Source: Stercorarius parasiticus
Lineage: Eukaryota > Chordata > Aves > Charadriiformes > Stercorariidae
Reading direction: 5' to 3'
DNA: 64,000 nt
Assembly (NCBI GenBank): GCA_013396915.1
Contig: VWZL01001362.1
Span: forward strand, 543,578 to 607,577
Shown here: positions 46,501-61,500 of the stretch, piece by piece
How the letters are laid out: each line of letters starts with the position of its first letter
Numbering within the stretch: position 1 is the stretch's first letter
Notes under the pieces: model-generated
What the model was told of the DNA's origin: nothing
Database searches by the model: none
What the model saw: the letters and a program-made list of their open reading frames with translations, nothing else
Program-made: the position numbers and the translations under genes

Positions 46501-49500
46501 CAAAGTCTGCAATTTGTTTCGCACAAAAACAGTTTATAGAGAAAACTTTCAGCTTTTAAATTTGGAGAGAAAACATAAATCCAAGATTTAAACCAAGAGC
46601 TGACTTTACTGTCGCTCCTATCCAGATACCATCTCTATTAGCAGAGTTACTGACAACTTACTCGGAGGATGATGAGAGACCTGCTCTGCCACAAACGTTA
46701 CGCTGCTTTTACTGACCCAAGGAACTGGTCCTTCTGAAACTGGCTCCTGCATGGCAAGAGAGAGGGTTTTCATCACCGACGGTGTTCATAAAACAGCACA
46801 AAGCGACTGGATGCTTCCAAGAGAAGTTGCTTCCATGTTTAAAGAAGGATTCTAAAAACGTACTGTAGTGATTTTAACTTATTTGCGAGTTTGCTAATTT
46901 GATGGGGGTAACTCCTCACTCTTGAAACTGTGATGCTTTCTAAAGAACATGCAGCTTCTACTCTCACGTGTAAATGTATTTGGGGAGATGCCTCCAAATA
47001 CAACACTTAAACTGAAAAAGTCAAGTATAAAACCGATTACAAAGTAGTATTTAAATTCACTTAATTTCTTATGAACTAATAAGAAATGAGTGGCAGAAAT
47101 AGTTTTCATTTTTGCTTCTGAGAAAGTCTGATGTGCGTATTAATGATGATATTAGATATATCACAAAACCATAAACCAACATTCACTTCCTATGGCAAAT
47201 CAGGAAAAGCGTAATTCATCATGAGAAACAACGGAAGCGCAAACACAATATTGTTTTTATGCCAGCAAACAGGATTCCAAACAGTCACCTCAAAAACAGG
47301 AGAAAAATCTGAGCAAACTAATTGCAGGGAGAGCAAATTAAGTGGGGAAAAGCATATGTTTGATATCTAAACAATGCCATGTTTAGATATACTATACTGA
47401 GGCTATATGAATTATCTCACAACAGCACTTCCCACATCATCATTTGCAACTTCCCAGGCTGAGAAGCCCAAATGATGCGTTAAAAAACCACAACCACAAA
47501 AGCCCCACACCAGGCTGCACTGCAAGTGCTGGAGCTTTTCTCTAGAATCAGCGGGGCACCGTGTTAACTACAGTTCACGTGAATAAGTCTGATTAATCCT
47601 TGAGTCTCACTGAAACTTGGGCAAATAAGAGAAAAGCTCATACGCTGGTAGATGAGTTCAGATTACGAGTGGCACTACTGTTACCGTGCCCTTCGCTTGA
47701 CCAGACATACTCCAATAAAGTACAAAAGGCCAGACACAGACGTACAACTGAAATTTCATCCAAGCTCAGAATCCAAACGTGAGATGTCTACAAAAAGATT
47801 TTTTTAAAAGGCAAATTAAATATTCTGGAGAAACTGCACTGTTTTCCAGGTTGTGAGTGAGGGAAAGAAATCCCACTGTTAAAAACACAAGGGTTTAGAG
47901 AACTGGTAGAAATCAGAACTTTGGGAGAAAAAAAAAAGGAATTTATACTCAGTGTTATAAAACAGTTCGGGGGAAAAAACAAAACACTTTTCAACATGTC
48001 AAATAGTTCTTAAAAAACTAATTGCTCAAATTTTGTTATACAAGATATTTTAAACCTCTGTCCAAAGAACAGGAGGAAATCAGTTAAGAAACTGCGACAG
48101 TTTGTCAATTTTGCTACTTAAACATAGCATAAGCCATTTCAGTCAGCAAACTAATACCACGACTTTGGGAACTACTCGCATGCATTCTAGAAACCAAAAA
48201 ACACATCACAAGAAACTAACCATATCATCTTCAGCTTCAGTGCCTGGTAATACCCAATGACATCGAAAGATCTCGCCCAAAATAGGATTGTAAGGCTTTT
48301 TAGCAACCGACCCTTTTCTTCCTGCATGAAAAGCTGAGAGGTACCATTTAACCACTTGAACCATTCGTTCCTTCGGATCCTTCTGGTCACTAATGCTACA
48401 TGGGCCAAAAGAGAGAAAAGAAGGACAGGCAAAATTAAAAACAAGCAGGTACCTCAAATACAGGAGAGCTTTTTGGATATTTGGTTGTTTTACAGCTACA
48501 AGTTTGACTACTTTGACTATTTTTCAAGTTTAGATTAAAACCCAAGCAATATTCTCCAAAACTACAAGCTTACTTTGGGCAGCCCACCGGGCCATAAACA
48601 ATAACAATATACTAGATATTAGGAAGAAATTCTTTCCTATGAGGGTGGTGAGACACTGGAACAGGTTGCCCAGAGAAGCTGTGGCTGCCCCATCCCTGGA
48701 GGTTGTCCTGGTTTGAGTATACATACTGTATACTTCTTTATTTTATTTTATTTTATTCTATTATTATTATTTACTATTTTCTTATTTATTATTATTTTCA
48801 TTAAAGTAGTTTAGTTCTTTTTCTAAACTCGTAAATCTCCTTATCTCTTCCTCTCCTCTCTGAGGAGAGGGGGGGGGGAGGGCCATCTGTCGTTACGATT
48901 GGCCAATACGGCCAAAACCACGACAGAGGTGTTCAAGGCCAGGCTGGATGGGGCTTTGAGCAGCCTGGTCTAGTGGGAGGTGTCCCTCCCCAGAGCAGGG
49001 GGTTGGAACTAGATGATCTTTAAGGTCCCTGCCCAAACCAATTCTATGATTTTATGAATATCAGAACCAGTTAATGCTCTACTTTAAAAATCAAATACCT
49101 GACAAATAAGTCCGGATGTGCAAAAAAGTCAGCATACATTTCCAACAGTGATCTTCTTTCCAGGATAAAAGTTGGAAGAACCACCTAGGTGAAGAAAAAC
49201 AACTCTTACAGATCAAGATACTTTAACATCCTGCACAAAAGCATTCTATGTACTAACTGTAAATGGCATACAAAGCACCCAAGGCTTCGTATGCCTGTAA
49301 GCTGACTGTGTTCTCAAACCTACCAATGAGTTCTGACATATGCAGGTCAGTTGGCATCTTCTATAAAACCAAAGATTTAAGGGGAACTGTCTCTTGTCTT
49401 ACATATAATCGAATCCCACTTAGAGCATATCCAACTACATGGCTCAGCTTATCAAAACGTGTTCTTGATTACAGTTAACACTGATTATTTAATTTCATCT

Positions 49501-52500
49501 ATACATGCACTGGCGATTTTCAGTTATAGTCAAAAACTCATTCCATTTAGTCACATCCTCTTATGTGCCTCCTTATCAGGATGAATGTTAATCTCTTCCC
49601 TACTACTTTTCTTTCCAAACAGCATTTGCAGGTTCTGTTCTTGTGGATCTGCTGCCTGCTTCAGTGTGGTACAGTACAGACCACTGTTGAAAGCAGCGTT
49701 GATTGCTGTTGTTGATTTTAAAGTGAAGCAGACAAGATGCTCATGCTGCTCATCATGCTTCTTGGCAGCTTAACTTGAGATCAGAAATTTTCAACTATCC
49801 TAGGAGTTCCCAAAACAGACACATTTTGGATCAATTCCTATCCAGAACTGCCAGAAACCTTCCGTAGTTTGCTTGTGAGCTGCTGGCTGTTTCTCGAGAG
49901 AAGTTTTAAGTTTATCTTTTTATTGTCTATTGTGAGTTACAGACTGGACAGTTAAAAGTCATCTACTTAAGGAAACTAATGATAGGATTGATCTCTCCTA
50001 CTCTTTTTCAACCTGGAATGACTTCTTTAAGTTTAACCAAGCTGCCTAGAAAGATCAACACCTTCAGAATGCTGTTCCTTTAACTTTAACACACCAACTT
50101 GAGTGACATTCATGAAAAATCCAACTCTCTACTTGCCAGACCTACACACAGCATTTTAAAATACACAAACAACTTACTCAAGATCCCCATTAAGCAAAGC
50201 ATTTCACTATATGCTTATTTCCCCCCCTTTTATTTTATTCACGTCTTACTGAGTACCACCAAACACTGGGATCTTGTACATCTTTGTTTTAGGAAGCTAA
50301 TGGACAGGAGAAACGTTACTCCAGTGCATAGCATTCCTCTTATCCCAGCTTTACAGGTACTCCAAGGATCAGGTTCAAAGACAACAAACAGCTACTTCCC
50401 ATAGCAAACTATTTTCCCAAACAAATTTTAGCAGTTGGATATATTTATTCTGCATTAGTTTTCCCGCTCCCAATAACAACTCCAATTAAAAAAATACCAT
50501 GCTAGAGAGATTATAGCTTAACTAGCTCCTAGAACAACAGAAATACAGTTAAATTATCACTTTAACATTGAACTGATTTACACAGAATTCAGGGTTTACT
50601 CCCTCTCCCCTCCCCACAAACAGTCAGGAAGTTTACCTTTGTTAGATCCATTCCTAATCGAACTTGTGACAATAGATGCATAATAACACTCTTATGTTCT
50701 TCCACTGATTCTCCTTCCCCATCATCATCTCGATCATCAGGAGGATCGAAGAGATCTAGAAAGACCAAATTGGTTTTGTTTTTCTCTAAACCTTCAAAGA
50801 TAAGACTGTATTTAATTAGCATATGTACTAGCTGTCAAAAAGGCCTTATTTATAAAACTAAGGTTCTTAAATCCTACAATTCAACAATCTTCCATTAGTA
50901 AAGAAATACTAAATAAACCTTTTTCTATAGGTACGTTGTCATATATATACATCATGTCATATAATCATACATATATTGACATAGTTTATACACAGATTGA
51001 AAATCAAGAGCTCCTTACTGAAAGTTATCACAGTCCACTTACCAGCATCATTAGTCCCATTAGACAGGGAAGAATTGAGGGACTCTGTGGTATCCGGACG
51101 TTTCAGACTACTTCCCGTGCTGCTCCGAGTCAGGACTGCAGCAGACCCTGAAGAACTGAAGAAGAGTCATAAATTCTCACAACGAACTAAAAAAAAAATT
51201 CAGACCAAATTATTGTAATTTGATATACACAGACATCAATTCCCTAAGGAGTTTACTGCATGCTAATTCACAGAAAACTTAACATGGACTGTAGCTGAAC
51301 GAATGGAAAAGCCTGCAGTCTAAGATAGTAACACCTGAAGGCATAAAACGGCTGACTAATTCTGCTTTGAAATGTGTAGCATCTCTTAAAATTAATTTTC
51401 CAATTCATAAAAAAGAAGAGTAAATAGAGATTTTGGGGAAAGGCAGTCAGCTTCAAAACAGATTTTTTAGGAAATGTAAAAAGGAATTGGCTATTTACCA
51501 AAAGCTGCAATAAATGCTTATGAAATACACCACAGCCTCAGATTAAATCTCAGAGCTGGTGGCTTCCCAAATTCAGTTGATGTTAAGAGTTTTGTCAACA
51601 TATATTCCTGATGGAATGGGAAGGAGCAGAGAAGGAAACTGCATCCCTGACAGACGACTGCGCTGGGGGAAGGGGGAATCTTATTGTTACTCGGAGTGGC
51701 TTTTTTGCCTCCCCCTTCCTTTTTTGTTTGTTTGTTTGTTTTTTAAAGCCAACGTGGCTTACTCACTTATTTAGCTTAACTAAATTCTACAAGCAGACAA
51801 GCCATGCCCCTGCAGATAAAAATCGTATTCAGCACACACTGTATACTTTCAGCTACTTACTCCATACATCGCTTTGGGGAAGAACTGCTCTGATAGAATT
51901 CATCAGCATCATAGAATTCATCCTCACTGCTTGAATAAGAAAAATCTGGGACTGTGTTTGGAGACAGGTTGACATGGCTTGGAGAGGTGAGGCTGCTGCT
52001 AGGTGCTGATTGCCCACTTCCTATGGAGTATTCAAATTTATGCAGTTAATAAAAACAAAAAAATGAGTTTAAAATCCACTAGTTCTAACCTCTAAGTAAG
52101 ACTGCTCAAATCAATAAAGACCAACACAAACTCAGAAGGTGTGATATCTTACAAAATTAGAAGTGATAATTAGTCAGATTAGTATTCAGTTTCATTTAAC
52201 AGATAACAAAAGAAAGGTCAAAAGAAAGGAAAATCAAGAACACAGAAAACCAGTAAAGTATAAGACATGTTTTCCCCACAGTTGTCAACTAAAGGCAAAA
52301 CAACAATGTTGAAAACTTGTATAGATTCACAGTATGATTTATGTTGGAAGCAACCTCTGGAAGTCATCTGGTCTAACTCCCCACTTGATGCCCAGACAAC
52401 TTCAAAGTTATACCAGTTTGTTCAAGATCACATCTAGGCAGGTTTTAAATAACTCCCAAGATGAAGATTCCATAATCTCTCTCGGGAACCTATTTCAAAG

Positions 52501-55500
52501 TTTGATCACCCTCACTAGAAAAACAAAACATTTTCTAATAGCTACTTGGAATTTCCCTTCTTACAACTTGTGCTGATTGCCTCATCCTTTTGCTGTGAAT
52601 CTCCAAGAGGAGCCCTGTTGCATCTTTTTTACATCCCCCCAATAGCTGGCAGAAGACAGCACTAACATCCCTCTTTAGCTTGATCTTCCTAAGGCTGAAC
52701 AAACCCAGTTCTGTCAGCCTCTAAGTACATCACGGGCCTCAGCTTCCTAAGCTTGGTGGTCCATGTCTTTCTACTGTGGAACCCAAAACTATACACAGTA
52801 CGTAAGTCTCACAGATCCCAAGTAAAGGGGAACAATCACTTCTCTTAATCTGCTCTTTACACTCTCACTAATCCAGCTGGGTATGCAGCAAAGCCTTCAT
52901 CACCACAAGGGCATGCTGCTGACTCATGTCCCACTTGTTGCTCACCAAGACCCCTGGCTCCTCTTCTGCCAAACTGCAGTTAACCCCATGCAACAGGGCA
53001 GGCCAAGGGCTCTGCCCATCCTAGGTGGGTGAAGGACTTTGCATTTGCCTTCATCAAACTTCATGAGGTTTGTGTCACTCCATTTCCCCAGCCAGTCACA
53101 GCCTCTCTGAATGGCAGCCCTGTCCTGTCCACTGTTCTCCTCAATTTGGTAAGGTCCGTGTCCAGGTCCCCCGAGATGCGCAGCAGTACTGGACCCAGCA
53201 TCAACCCCTGAGAAACACCAATAGTCACTTGGTTGCCATTTAGACCTCATACAGCTGATCGCAAGCCCTGGGCCTGGCTGCCCAGCCAGTTTCCACTCAA
53301 CTTGTATTCTACTTACATAAAACATCTTTTTCCAATTTAGCTACAGATATATTTGTAACAAAATCTAATGAATACAGTTTCTAAATTGGATTACGTGAAC
53401 CCTGTCTCACCACTAACTCACCATTTTTGAAAAAGAGTCATAGCAACAAAGACAAACCAGGTGAACACTGACCCAGACCTTCTGTGGAAGCCTAAGTCAC
53501 AACAGAGGCTATCAACCAAGCTAAGGTATTTACACAAACAACAATCATCAGAAACTAACTAGAAGATGAGATGCATAGAGTAAGACTGAAAAAAAAGGAA
53601 CTTTCTGGCAGGAGAAAAAGCCAGCAGTGGTATCCTGCATTTTTCAGATTGTGGCAAATACTCTTTAACACACATCAGTGCTCTGGGAAAGAGGTCTAGT
53701 AATAAAGTAATAACAAAATCACTTACACGCAAGCTTAGAAAAAAACTTGTGAGGGAACAGAGAGAGTTTTAGCATGGCTGGACAATATAACCAATACAAA
53801 GGATCAGCAAGTAACAGTCAACATAGACAGATAATAAAAAATACGTTAAGTATGTAGCTATGGTTTTAAAAAAAAATAAATCTTTAAAATACAGGAATTG
53901 TAAACAGATAGTTATAGCAACTTCATACATATTACAGCAACTTTTGCTTCAAAGCATCTATCGCAGTTTTAAAAAGGCCAATAAATGCTATTATTTAAGG
54001 GGGAGACGAAGCAATCAATGAATTAAAAAACCCAAAGGCCACACATGATGTATTAACTGCAAAGTGCTTGTGCCGATTACCGCAAGATTGAAATGATGGA
54101 AAAAGAAAGCAGGCTGGTAATACTCCTATGTATTATGTATACATGGAGGGGGGGAGAAAAAGCAGAATAATTGATTTTAAAACAACACTGAAATATGTGT
54201 TGATTAAAAGCAAGATGTAGGCCAATACAATGTTATCTGAATAGCTAATTACATTAGGTTACGGACAGTATATATTCAGGTTTTGTTTCTGTACTTCAAT
54301 AAAACAGTTATACAGAATTGTACCTGTACTATTTGGTGTTGGAGTCTGATTTCCAAGCGATGCTACTACAGGTCCCACTGGCAAAGATGAGGGTCGCTGC
54401 TCTGACTTGCACAACTGAGCAGGTTCTAGGGGATATTTTGATGTGTTAAACCCAAAATTCACATTTAAATATGAGAATTATACTTCTGTTGAGAAGGAGA
54501 TTCTGCATTATTCACCTCACCTTCAAAAATTAAAACCTTTTCTATAAAAATTATTCAGACAGAAAAACATGTTGCTGTCAGTGTTATCTAGAGCTTTTTT
54601 ATTACTAAGCAAAGATGGTACTTTAAATAATTGCTGTTATTTAGCTAGAAAGCATTTACCTTTTCTGAAAATTACAGTTTCATTTATTTTAAGGAAGTAT
54701 ATTAGAAATGTAGGCTAGAAATGTAAGCTAGTAACTCCAAGCAAGTAAAATATAGCAGCTTCCCCACAGAACTAGAGGCAGGTTTACCTGATGGAAGCTG
54801 AGGAAGCTCAGTGTCTCCTGCTCCTTTCCCTTCCTTCGCATCACTGTGGTGAGCGTGCACTGCTAATTGCGGTGTGCACCTGCACTGCATACGTGACACG
54901 GAAGGTATCCACCATTATGCAGCCTCTCCACCTAGATTGCAGTTGCATCCTGCTCTGCTCATGAATATTTCTAACAGGGTTCTTTCTGGACACCATACCT
55001 GGAGGTAAAACTGCTTGGGAAGGCATCGTGCTGATCACCGACTGCTCCAAAGGGCTGGGCTGATACACTGCGTCAACCGGGTTTATAGTGCTCTGAGATA
55101 AAAGAAAGAGAAGCACATTTTTTTTTTCCTCAATTAAAAAAATGAATAAATAAAGGATAGATAGCAAGAACATTGTGAGCACAAGAAATTGCTCAAATGC
55201 AAGATAGCCAATTCCTGAGAGAGAAAGTAAAACACAAATTGACAGCTGAGGACATAAGAAATACTTCCAAAGTGCTAATATCTTAATCCTTTACACAGAT
55301 TTTACACTAAACTGAATTTGCTACAGATTTGAGTTGTCCTATAAAGAATTCTTATTTCAAGTTCTAGCTTCTGGTATTCCTTCCAGTGCCCATTAATAAA
55401 TATTGCATGCAAAGAGAGCAAAGTTAGACGCAAATTACGCAGGAAAAATCAGGATAGGTAATCTGTATTTTTAAAACCACTTTTTTCAAAGATTAATTTG

Positions 55501-58500
55501 TCTAGATCATAGTAAATCAACCCACAAATTAAAACAAGAATCATCAGCATGCTTACAGCCATGAAGTGGCTTTGTTGCCAAAAGTCTTCCCAATGCAAGC
55601 TGACAGTTTTCAGTGCATCTCCAGGAGAGGACATTTCAATCTACTTATGAGTGTGGGCACTTTGAAAATGAAGCACCAATTCAACTTGACACTCACAAAA
55701 GTCACTGACTTCAGTATAGGTTCTTGGCTTCTATACAAAAAGCCTCTTGGAAATCTAAATTGCAATGTCTTTTAATCCAAACTAGCATGACTTCGCCTTG
55801 CTTCACTGGCCTGTAATTTCGTTATCATCTAAGCATTCACCATAAGCATCTAAAAATGTTATATATGTTTACATACAACAACCAGAACTTCTACGTTGTT
55901 CTGGGTTGTTAATTGGATAACAGGCACGTAAAACGCTTTTCCAAAAATCTTGCAGTTTAAAGCCATTGATTTATGTCAGAACTGTGAAAATCTTTGCCTT
56001 CGTTTGCTAGGAAATCTTGCTATTGTGCTTTAGTTGAAGAATATCAAGCACAGAAAGGTCAGGCAATGCTGAGTTCTACTTTAAAAAAAAAAAAGGTAGA
56101 TGAGCTTTGCCTTTGAATTTATTCAGTATGTTTATTCCTATCGTCTTTTTAGATCAATATTTAAACCAGAAGAGAGTCTCCAACTGTTCTTCCCTCCTTT
56201 TAGTCTATTAATTTCTATTTGCATGTAGACTGAAGGAAACAGGGTTGTTTTAACCTTCCGCCTCCCATTTTCCTACAAAAAGACAACTTCTTTCTTGCCT
56301 CCTTTCCTGGTTAACTGTAATTCTGAACTTTATCCTGAATTAAAAGAATCAGTGAAGCAGTAAAGATTTTTTTTTTTTTTTGTAGCACAGGATTTGTTTA
56401 ATTGAAAACAAAACTATTATTCCCTGTTTATCTTTAAAAAAAATCTCCAGTGTAAAAAAAAAAAGGCATAAAAATTGCTTTCTAGATTTTGTTGGTGTTA
56501 CTAACTAGTGTGCAAATAAATAATCCAGTACATATACTGTTACTCTACTATATTCCAGCATAAAACCAACGTCCCTTACACATTACTTGAACTGTTTGTG
56601 CAATTGTGCACGCAACACAGGCAGGTCCCTGTCCCACGTATTTCACAGTTTAAAATCATGATTGTATTTTCTGAGTTAAGAAACTTTAAAAAAAAAAATC
56701 AAGATGGTCCTATGATACACAGGATGCTATTGCTATCTCTATCTCCCCTAGGTTTTAGGGATGCTAAAAATATATATGATGGAGAACACTGGTGTGTTAA
56801 AGGAAAAAAACAAAGTAACTTTGACTTTGTATGCAGGATCACAAACTTATCCTTAAACAATTCTCCAAACTGCAACATGAACTGGAGTTTCCTGGGGGTA
56901 TGCCTTTGTGGTTTAGAAACAGATGAAGGCAGACCTGAAATTTTCCTTCTCTAAGTTCAATAACAACTTACAAACAACCATGTAGAAGCAACCACGGTAT
57001 CAAACACCGATCATATTCCTGCCTAAGTTTAAAGTGAATTCCTGACCTTTCGCCCAAGCTAACTTTGACCTCAACAGCATCAAAACTTCAGTCTTCACAA
57101 TCACTGATGCAGCAGTTAATATAATCTTATAGAAGTACTATTTTTTTTTTCTTCCCAGCATAAACCAGCCCACAGACAATTAGAATAGTGGCTAACCAAA
57201 TTCAGACTATAGTAAGTTGTAATATCTATATGAAATTTCTGAGCTGCAGATCTACTGCGCACACCACCTCTGCCACAGAGCTGTGGCAGTGTCCAGCTGC
57301 ACGAGCTCTCTTTTCCAGGGCACGCAACAAAACCTATTCCGTTACACTGAGACCTGAATTATGAGACTGCCCACAGGGTAATCGTTTATCTTCTTTACAA
57401 TAAGCAGGAAACCAAAATCTGTGTGTGCATCTTTACTCCAAAGTTCATACCAGAAAAATCATACCGCTAAAGCTGTATATAATGGAAAGAGAAATGAAGC
57501 TTGGGAATTATTGTCAGCTGTAATGAAAACACACTATGATTTTGAGAGTTATGTTTTACTGAAACCAATCGCCTACCAAAAGTATCTGAAATGTACTCAA
57601 GCGACAAAACGAGAACGAAGAAAGAGAAGTCACACGTGACCGAAAGCAAAGATGACAGAAGCTACATTAAAAATGCAGAAGTTACATTAAAGAAGAAACA
57701 TTGCTTAAACAGACATAATACAACTTTGTGTCAAATAAGCAGCACTGTAGAAAAGACAAACTACTTGAAGCACACAGATAGCTGATCTATTTCATACAAA
57801 AAGATACTTCAGATGGAGAACACAACTATTTCTGTCCCAATAATTTCCCTTTCATCTGTTCACATGGCAGATATTATTTAAGTGTTCAGTCATAATACTG
57901 CCATTTAAGACAGTAAAAACTGATCACTATATTTTCTAAAGGCAAGGGTGTTAGCCAACCTCAGAAGCTAATGACTCGACAGTAATTTTAACAAGACACT
58001 TGAAGCAGTAAATTAGAGAAAGGAAGAAGTATGTTGCAAAATGAGTGGAAATTCAGGTCTCTGTTCACATGTTCTGCAGAAATAAGGGGAGATAAAGATT
58101 AGATTTAAACTTACTATAAGTCCATCTGCGTGCTTCTCCTCATTATTTTGGTCCTTAAGGAAAAAATGTTAAAAATATCAACATAACAATCTTGTAAGGC
58201 TTATCAGTTCTGCATTATGCGAGAACAGCAAGTTTCTCTCAGGAATGTTTACTTTTTCAGCCATAAAATGTTCCTCATCAGGTGATACAGTAAATAAACT
58301 CAGAAGAAACAATTCCATACATAATCACTGCACCTCTGAAGATTAGTGTTTTCTGAGGATCTGTCCACACAAGACCAAACAATTTTTAAAATATCCTTTC
58401 TGCACTGCAGAGTACAATTACTCTTTATAACGTAGGTTCTCCCCAAATAACTACAACTCCCCCAAAACAGGGTCTGTAGCACCAGCGAGTACCTGAAAAC

Positions 58501-61500
58501 CAAAACCCACAAATTCTCAGTTTCTGAAGAACTGGGATTAACATACGGGTCAAGCTTTCAAAAGCACTTTTTGCTTTTGAAAGGCAGAGGTGCCTTGTAA
58601 GTTAAATGTTTTTAACTTTTGCATTTTGGTATCCAATAATTTTAAAACGTTTTTAGATTATTTACAGGCTAGGATTTGGAGTTTTTTCCCTAGAAGCATA
58701 AGTGAAAGAGCAGGCAATGCATGGAATGAAACTGTCATCAGGGGAAATGACACTAGCAACAGACAAGGTAACACCAATCTACAGTTAGCATAGTTTTAAC
58801 ATTGTACCAGCTACAGTATAAATTTTACTAAACACTAAGCCAAAACTCTTCAGTTCTGCTGCAAAGTTTGTATTACCAGTCTATCAATCCATAACTTTCT
58901 TCAGTGTAAGTCATAAGACTTGTCTGCAGAGTATTTCCCCAGATTTCCAGTTGTTAGTTGTTAAGAGGAACATGAAAAAAAAAAGCTGTAAATAGCATTA
59001 AGGAAGTCAGCATACACTTATGTTTTGATACTTTATATGTTCTTCCTTAGCTTATATAGTTGGCAATAGGCCGCTCAACTGTCAAGTCTGCTAGTTGGCA
59101 TTTCTTGAGCAAGGCTTTCCATGACAAAAACAACACCAAGGGCAATGAGTTCCCTTGGGTTGCAAACTTACAAACAAAGAAAAAACGAGTAACACTGAAG
59201 TCCAAAGATATTATCTTTTTTTTCTAACATACGAAATTCCCATGTTATGCTATCACCTCTAAGACCTAAGAAATAAAACACAAAGATGTTGCATTTGTAC
59301 TGAAGCGCAATCAGCAATGCTGTGTGCTGACGAGGTAAGGAAGGAAAAAAATGCCACAAAACTAGGCACGCAAGGCTGACTAGAAATGATGGAGTGAAAA
59401 AGGGAAGGCAAAGATGCAAAAATAAATATTTACATTATAAGAGCTACTTCACAAAATGTATAATAATTTCTGTTATTAGACTGTAGTTTACCAAATCACT
59501 GACAGACCATTACATCTATTTTTACAACACACACAGAGAATCAGCAAAGCCGGACAGCTTCAACTGTCATACACACACAGGGGAAAACACAAGCCAAATG
59601 CTCTACCTACTCATCCTACTTAGTTTATTTTGATTGCTTTTTGATAAACGACATATGTATTGTAACATATTCCTATTTAGCTGGTATTTATATCATTATT
59701 TTGAAAATGCCTTGGGTCATCTCAAATACAAGTAGCATGATTGCACACTTGATTTACCAGAAGTTTAAAGAAAATCTAACTGTCCAAGTCCTAAGGCAGG
59801 TTGCTTTAAAAGTCCACGAAACAGCTCAACTTAACACACAATTAAAAAAAAAAACAAAACCAAAAAAAAACAACCTCAAACCACCAAAAAAACCAGGTTT
59901 GCCTCAATGTACCAAAATCATCTGAATAATAAATGGCTGCATGTTTGAAACAGAGAGATGTTATGTTCTGAGTACAGACAGAGGTGATAACAATTTTCAA
60001 GGTACGCGAACAACCAGAATGTAATTGTGAAGTCTGTCTCCTAGTGAGAAAGGCACTGTAGAAGTAAAAATGGGGGGCAGGGGTGGTGTTAATATGATTT
60101 ATTTTCATCAGTGTAAGTCAGCAGCCATACTTGCCTTACAGCTTTGGGAAAAAAACTTGCAGAATCTTAAAAGGTTCTATACTGGAGAACAGAAAGCTAT
60201 CAGTCAGACACAATACATTTTTACATATATAATGATTCATACACATGGAACTTACAGAACTGTAAAAACAAACAAAAAAAACCCCTGTATTCCTCATTTC
60301 CTACAGCAGTAAGAAATGAGGATACCAAAACCCAGTTTATAGGAGGGGGACGGGGGAACAGAAGTGCCATGTAGTCAACAAGTAGAGCTGCCTAAGAGAA
60401 AAAGAGGGGAAGATGATGAAGAGATGAGATAGAATAAAAGTTATTAAAATAGCAGGAAGATTTATAGAGGGTATTTTTTACTGTATGTGGACCAACATCT
60501 TCCAATTATCTGTGCAAAACCTGCTCATTTAAACCACCTCATCTTCAAAAGCTCTACAAGAGCTCTAGATACGGTTTAGCAAAAAAACAAACAAAACCTC
60601 CCCACTCCTCAATGTATAAACCCATCTATTTACACTGATTAATATTTACTGGTACTGAAAAGAGGACTTCAAGGTCTGATTCAGTGCAACAGAAAGCATC
60701 TTTGGGGGACCCAAATTCCACCTACCTTTATGCTTATATGGTAATTGGAGCAGTAAAGCACTGAACTTGATCAAAAAAGACTGCAACTGCCACTACAAGT
60801 TCAGTTTTGACCCTCATCAGCAAACCACCTAACCAACTTCAAAATACGCTTAGCAGCAGCACAAGACAAGCAATCCTATTTGCCTATCCCCCAAGAAACT
60901 TACCCATAGCAGGAACGGAATTTGAGATTCAATAGAAACAAGAAAGCTAACTCAGCCACCACCTATTACCAGCTTTGATAAAAACCTGAAAAGATTGCAA
61001 TTCTGCTCTTTCAGATTAGCTAATTACATAGCAGAGCTTTTTGAAAAAGAGCAAAATTTCAGAGGAATTAAACCTCTGTGAAAATAAGAACTATTAAATA
61101 CATTTATATAGTAATTAACAAAAAATTGGCAAGTAATTTGTTGCACAGTTTCTCCAACAGCTACCTTAACCCAGTAAGTCACGTATAGCTGGGTAAGAAA
61201 ACTAGCAGACTATCATCTATCTATAACTGACTCCACCAAATCCCCGAAGAATGATGTATAGTTTACTGATTTCACTGTACTAAAACAACTCTAAATATAT
61301 CCAGTACTAAATAACAACAAATTATTAAGTACTGACAAGGGTTTTCTTGCTATCACTACAGTGGAGGATTCAAACAGTATCACTGTAAGTTAAATAGAGA
61401 CTGTTGTAGCTCCAGATTCATGTGGCACAAAAATATTTCAACGTACCCTACTACTTGCAAAATATTTTTGGTTTTGTATAAACCTGTTAACTACTGCACC

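Noticed and set aside
52942..53325. 127-codon minus-strand open frame
   Set aside because: It is a relic of the CR1 ORF2 C-terminal region ([20 protein letters not shown]), not a host gene.
54788..54843. 56-nt version of the OSBPL9 cassette exon using the CACCACAG acceptor
   Set aside because: Its length breaks the phase between the flanking exons; the 72-nt version is in frame.
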